Positions 32,998-35,712 of a stretch of 35,712 nt of DNA are shown here, piece after piece (within the stretch, counting starts at the first letter, position 1; every line of letters starts with the position of its first letter). The notes below the pieces were generated by a model. The model was not told the DNA's origin. It did not search any database and saw nothing but the letters and a program-made list of their open reading frames with translations. A program made the position numbers and the translations under genes. Source of the stretch: Treponema sp. (GTDB lineage Bacteria > Spirochaetota > Spirochaetia > Treponematales > Breznakiellaceae); assembly GCA_031281025.1 (NCBI GenBank), contig JAITFY010000002.1, positions 1 through 35,712 of the forward strand, written 5' to 3'.

Positions 32998-33003
32998 CCT
33001 CCT
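32998..33003 (-). promoter_or_regulatory. Ribosome binding site that fixes the TTG start of rpsB
   Basis: A full AGGAGG lies 5 nt before TTG (32992) on the - strand. It is too far from the internal ATG at 32977. Confidence 0.75.
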
Positions 33004-33068
33004 AACATAGAGCTTCCAAGTACGGAAACCCTTCCATCACTATATCTCATCTAACCAATTAAGTGGCC

Positions 33069-33111
33069 AGACGGAAATTTCGTCTACCCTAAACATGCTT
33101 AAACTAAGCAT
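33069..33111 (-). promoter_or_regulatory. Two hairpins in the rpsB upstream region
   Basis: ATGCTTA/TAAGCAT (33095-33101 with 33105-33111, 3-nt loop) and AGACG/CGTCT (33069-33073 with 33081-33085, 7-nt loop). They lie within the 155-nt gap upstream of rpsB and could be leader structures for S2 feedback or, for the first, a terminator-like or operator element. I could not fix a convincing promoter in this gap. Confidence 0.35.
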
Positions 33112-33147
33112 CTGGTTAACATCAACTAAAGCATAACTATTTGCTAT

Positions 33148-33750
33148 TTACTCTCTGTTAAGTGTTGCTCCATAAGGGTAGCCGTTGCTTCTTAGCATGG
33201 CATAAAATAGATTTAATGGCAAGCCTGCTACTGTACTGGGGGAGCCTCGTATTTGAGTAATAAAACAACTTGCCAGTTCCTGGATACGGTATGCGCCCGC
33301 CACTCCCTGCCATTCATTGGTATCAAGATACCATTCGATTTCTTCTTCTGTAAGTTCGGCAAAAGTAACCGAGCAAGAAGCAGTGTTACAATCAATTTTT
33401 TTACTTAACCCGCTGTAAAGGGCAATTGAAGTTACTACCTTATGTTGTTTTCCCGATAGTTTTCTTAACATTGTTGCCGCTTCTTCACGGGTTGCCGGTT
33501 TGCCAAAGACTTTATCATCCAGGGCGATTACAGTGTCTGCTCCGCAAATCCACTTGGGGATGCGGTCGCTCATCACTTCAATTACTTTTTCTACTTTTTT
33601 GACTGCAAGTTCGGCTGTAAGCTTTGCTGGGTTTGTTTGCTTCACAAGGCTTTCATCAATTTCGGCAGGCAGGATACTAAACGGAAGCCCCATCATCTTA
33701 AAGTACTCCTGCCGCCGCAAAGAGCCCGAGGCTAGTATTATTGATTCCAT
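33148..33750 (-). CDS. maf: Maf-family nucleotide pyrophosphatase
   Basis: From the ATG at 33750 the protein is 200 residues and begins MESIILASGSLRRQEYF, matching the family start S-x-S-P-R-R with Leu for Pro. Further motifs: PAEIDESL, CGADTVIALDDKVFGKP, WQGVAGAYRIQELA, and GSPSTVAGLPLNLF. Maf proteins hydrolyse non-canonical or modified nucleoside triphosphates (dTTP/UTP type in the YhdE group) and restrain septation. The frame extends eight codons further to an ATG at 33774, but those residues are outside the family and would span the candidate promoter, so I prefer 33750. It is upstream of rpsB on the same strand with a 155-nt gap, so probably a separate unit. Confidence 0.9.
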   Translation of the reverse strand: MESIILASGSLRRQEYFKMMGLPFSILPAEIDESLVKQTNPAKLTAELAVKKVEKVIEVMSDRIPKWICGADTVIALDDKVFGKPATREEAATMLRKLSGKQHKVVTSIALYSGLSKKIDCNTASCSVTFAELTEEEIEWYLDTNEWQGVAGAYRIQELASCFITQIRGSPSTVAGLPLNLFYAMLRSNGYPYGATLNRE

Positions 33751-33756
33751 GCGGGT

Positions 33757-33786
33757 ATTATAGCGTGAATACATGTTTTATGTATA
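33757..33786 (-). promoter_or_regulatory. Candidate maf promoter
   Basis: TATACA (33781-33786), an 18-bp spacer and a perfect TATAAT (33757-33762), with the ATG only 6 nt past the -10 box. If used, the maf message would be leaderless. Confidence 0.4.
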
Positions 33787-33812
33787 GCTGAATAGCTGCA
33801 CAAAGGTCAGTC

Positions 33813-33841
33813 TTGTGTAGTTTTCATTTTTATTGGATAAT
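33813..33841 (+). promoter_or_regulatory. Candidate promoter of the RND efflux genes
   Basis: TTGTGT (33813-33818), a 17-bp spacer and GATAAT (33836-33841), about 20 nt before the adaptor's ATG at 33862. A ribosome binding site (GGAG) lies between. Confidence 0.4.
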
Positions 33842-33861
33842 TCTAAACAAGGAGCAGGGAA

Positions 33862-34806
33862 ATGAAGAAAAAACTGCCTAAATTTACAATGCCCATTATA
33901 ATCATACTTATTGCATGTATCCTCTTGTTTGGCCCTGGTTTGCTTGCGAGACGTAGCGGGACAGCGCCAGAAACAGTTGAGGCACCGGTTTTCTCGGTAA
34001 GAACCCAGGAAGCGGCGAGGCAGACCCTGTATGCCTTTTTGGATGTGAATGGCGATATTATATGCACCCAGCAGGCTGAAGTATTCCCCGATGTGGGGGG
34101 GATACTGGTTTCTGTCCAGGCAAACCTTGGCACTTATGTCAACCAGGGTCAGGTTATCGCAGAAGTGAATCCTTCAAGGCCCGGCATGGTTTTTTTAAAC
34201 AGCCCGGTTACAGCTCCTATAAGCGGCATCATAAGCAGAACCCCCCTTTCCACAGGGACAACGGTCGGTCCCCAAACTGCTATTACGACCATATCCAGAA
34301 ACGAAAACCTTGAAATTTTCGCCCGTATTCCCGAACGGGAAATTGCCGGTCTGGCTCCCGGACTGAGGGCTGAAGTATTCCTGCAAGCCTATCCGGGGGA
34401 AACGTTCCACGCTACAGTCATCCGGGTATCGCCGGTTGTAGACAACATTTCCCGGACAAAACTTATCAACTTAAGATTTGATTCAGGAGACAGACGGATA
34501 AGTTCCGGAATGTTCGCCCGCGTCAGGCTGAATACCCGCTCTTACCCTGATGTTGTAACCGTTCCTGTCGAAGCAGTTGTTTCAAGCCAGGGCGGGACTG
34601 CGGTATTTGTTATTGCCAATGACGAAGCCGGTTTGCCTGTGGCGGCAAGGCGGGAAGTCGGCATCGGCGCAAGCTTGCAAGGATTGACGGAAATCAGGTC
34701 GGGGCTTGAGGCCGGAGAAACTGTCATTGTTCAGGGCCAGCAGTTGTTAAGCGGCGGGGAATACTTGCGGATTATTGGAAGCGACATCTTCCAAGGGAGC
34801 CGTTGA
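33862..34806 (+). CDS. RND efflux periplasmic adaptor (membrane fusion protein)
   Basis: The 314-residue protein has an N-terminal membrane anchor (MPIIIILIACILLFGPGLLA) with the rest in the periplasm. The order is typical of HlyD/AcrA-like adaptors: a barrel strand (DVNGDI), a lipoyl-like half (VFPDVGGILVSVQANLGTYVNQGQVIAEV) joined almost directly to the second half (VTAPISGIISRTPLSTGTTV), then a beta-barrel (LEIFARIPEREIAGLAPGLRAEV) and a membrane-proximal domain (VPVEAVVSSQGGTAVFVI, LEAGETVIVQGQQLL). The long coiled-coil hairpin of AcrA is almost absent, so this is a short-hairpin adaptor. GGAG precedes the ATG. Its TGA overlaps the ATG of the pump gene, so the pair is coupled. The region is more GC-rich than its neighbours. 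Confidence 0.9.
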   Translation: MKKKLPKFTMPIIIILIACILLFGPGLLARRSGTAPETVEAPVFSVRTQEAARQTLYAFLDVNGDIICTQQAEVFPDVGGILVSVQANLGTYVNQGQVIAEVNPSRPGMVFLNSPVTAPISGIISRTPLSTGTTVGPQTAITTISRNENLEIFARIPEREIAGLAPGLRAEVFLQAYPGETFHATVIRVSPVVDNISRTKLINLRFDSGDRRISSGMFARVRLNTRSYPDVVTVPVEAVVSSQGGTAVFVIANDEAGLPVAARREVGIGASLQGLTEIRSGLEAGETVIVQGQQLLSGGEYLRIIGSDIFQGSR

Positions 34807-35712
34807 TGAGCGTTGCAAAAGCAGTAGTAAAGCGCCCCGTATTGTGGCTGGTAGTATTTTCCCTTTTATCAATAACTGGAATCTTTATGCTCTCGAATAT
34901 TGCTGTTGAAATGTATCCTGATATTGAATACCCGGCACTGGTGGTGGTTACCATTTATCCGGGCGCCGACCCACAGACAGTGGAAAACTCGGTTACCAGC
35001 ATATTGGAGTCGGCCATAGCAAACACCAGCGGTATTAAAAAGCTGACTTCCATGTCCCGGTCGCAAAGCAGCATCATCATACTTGAGTTTGAATTTGGGG
35101 CGGACATTGATGTCAAAACAAATAGGGTTCGGGAGAACATGGACAGGGTAAGTAGCCGGCTGCCCGGTGATGTTCAATCGCCCATGATTATACAGGTAAG
35201 GCCCGATGACCAGCCTATTATGTACATTGCCGTCCGCGGAATTCCGGGCAGCGGTCTGACCCAAAATGATCTGCGGGCTATTGCAATCAATGACCTAGAA
35301 GATCATTTCAGGCTGATTGAAGGTGTGGCTTCCACTAACGTCGAGGGCGGGCAGGACCCGGTTGTACGTGTAAATCTGTCCCAGAACCGCCTTGAAGCTT
35401 ACGGTATTACCATCAACGAAATTAACCGCATCCTTGCCATACAAAACCTCGACCTCGGTGCGGGCTTCATTGAAGAAGGGCTGGTGGAATATTCGATAAA
35501 GACATCCGGCGAATTTACAAGCCTGGCCGATATTGCCAATGTCGTTGTGCTCCAGATTGGCAGCGCGGATATACGTCTTCAGGATATGGGTGAAATAGCT
35601 TTTGGTTTTGGAGAAGAGCGTTCCTCGGTTTTTGTAAACGGCGAACCGGGAGTTTACATCTCCATTATGAAACAGGGAGGAGCAAATACCATCAAGGTGG
35701 CGGACAGCATAT
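34806..35712 (+). CDS. RND-family efflux pump inner-membrane subunit, 3' end outside the window
   Basis: An open frame of 302 codons runs from the ATG at 34806 to the right edge without a stop. It starts MSVAKAVVKRPVLWLVVFSLL, the first membrane helix of AcrB-like pumps, followed by NIAVEMYPDIEYPALVVVT and YPGADPQTVENSVTSILE, classic for the porter domain. Later pieces include LPGDVQSPMI, LSQNRLEAYGIT and SVFVNGEPGVYISI. Full RND pumps have ~1,000-1,050 residues, so about 30% is visible. It uses proton flow to export substrates such as drugs, bile-like compounds or lipids; the substrate is not predictable here. Confidence 0.92.
   Translation, partial: MSVAKAVVKRPVLWLVVFSLLSITGIFMLSNIAVEMYPDIEYPALVVVTIYPGADPQTVENSVTSILESAIANTSGIKKLTSMSRSQSSIIILEFEFGADIDVKTNRVRENMDRVSSRLPGDVQSPMIIQVRPDDQPIMYIAVRGIPGSGLTQNDLRAIAINDLEDHFRLIEGVASTNVEGGQDPVVRVNLSQNRLEAYGITINEINRILAIQNLDLGAGFIEEGLVEYSIKTSGEFTSLADIANVVVLQIGSADIRLQDMGEIAFGFGEERSSVFVNGEPGVYISIMKQGGANTIKVADSI

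Noticed and set aside
33751-33774. Eight-codon N-terminal extension of Maf
   Set aside because: The family starts at MESIILASGS, and the extension overlaps a perfect TATAAT. I placed the start at 33750.
1-35712. tRNA, rRNA, CRISPR array, insertion sequence or replication origin
   Set aside because: I found no cloverleaf, regular spacer-repeat array, transposase frame or dnaA-box cluster. Presence of dnaB alone does not indicate an origin.

Overview
The window looks like a spirochaete chromosome, most probably a Treponema of the environmental or gut type. Two conserved gene blocks point there. One is rpsF-ssb-rpsR-rplI-dnaB on the + strand. The other is rpsB-tsf-frr-uppS-cdsA-dxr ... rseP on the - strand, an order I know from Treponema pallidum. 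The lipoprotein with a loose lipobox and the many hybrid histidine kinases fit the same group. The assignment is by inference; there is no rRNA here to confirm it.

Layout. (1) 1-2055 is AT-rich accessory DNA: the start of an XRE-type regulator running off the left edge, a small helical ORF, an Ig-like lipoprotein, and an orphan DUF2281-type antitoxin enclosed by two ~65-bp direct repeats. (2) 2102-5724 is a housekeeping operon with a good promoter: rpsF, ssb, rpsR, rplI, dnaB and a ComFB-family gene. (3) 5754-9469 (-) is rseP followed by a CpXC zinc-ribbon protein and an exported beta-propeller protein. (4) 9589-27883 is a ~18 kb signalling island. It holds a + strand response regulator with a histidine-less HPt-like domain, facing a tightly packed - strand operon of one REC-HD-GYP protein and five large hybrid histidine kinases. 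(5) 27922-32992 (-) is dxr, cdsA, uppS, frr, tsf and rpsB. (6) 33148-33750 (-) is maf. (7) 33862-35712 (+) is an RND efflux adaptor and the start of its inner-membrane pump, more GC-rich than the rest.

The most interesting part is the signalling island, which separates dxr from rseP. All five kinases share one C-terminal transmitter (HisKA-HATPase-REC-HPt-helical tail) with nearly constant spacing between the three phospho-sites, but each carries a different input: REC; two periplasmic solute-binding domains plus GAF (twice, in two diverged copies); a six-helix membrane sensor; or PAS-PAS-GAF-PAS. No DNA-binding regulator is encoded with them. The local outputs are a cyclic-di-GMP phosphodiesterase (REC-HD-GYP) and the receiver fused to a pseudo-HPt. 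My reading is a multi-input phosphorelay hub that funnels several signals into cyclic-di-GMP turnover, with the pseudo-HPt receiver as a possible modulator or decoy. The sequence supports the domain content; the wiring is inference.

In this summary and below, K1 to K5 name the kinases in order of transcription: K1 24550-26787, K2 20546-24553, K3 18169-20541, K4 14480-18136, K5 10461-14483. No tRNA, rRNA, CRISPR array, transposase or integrase gene was seen.
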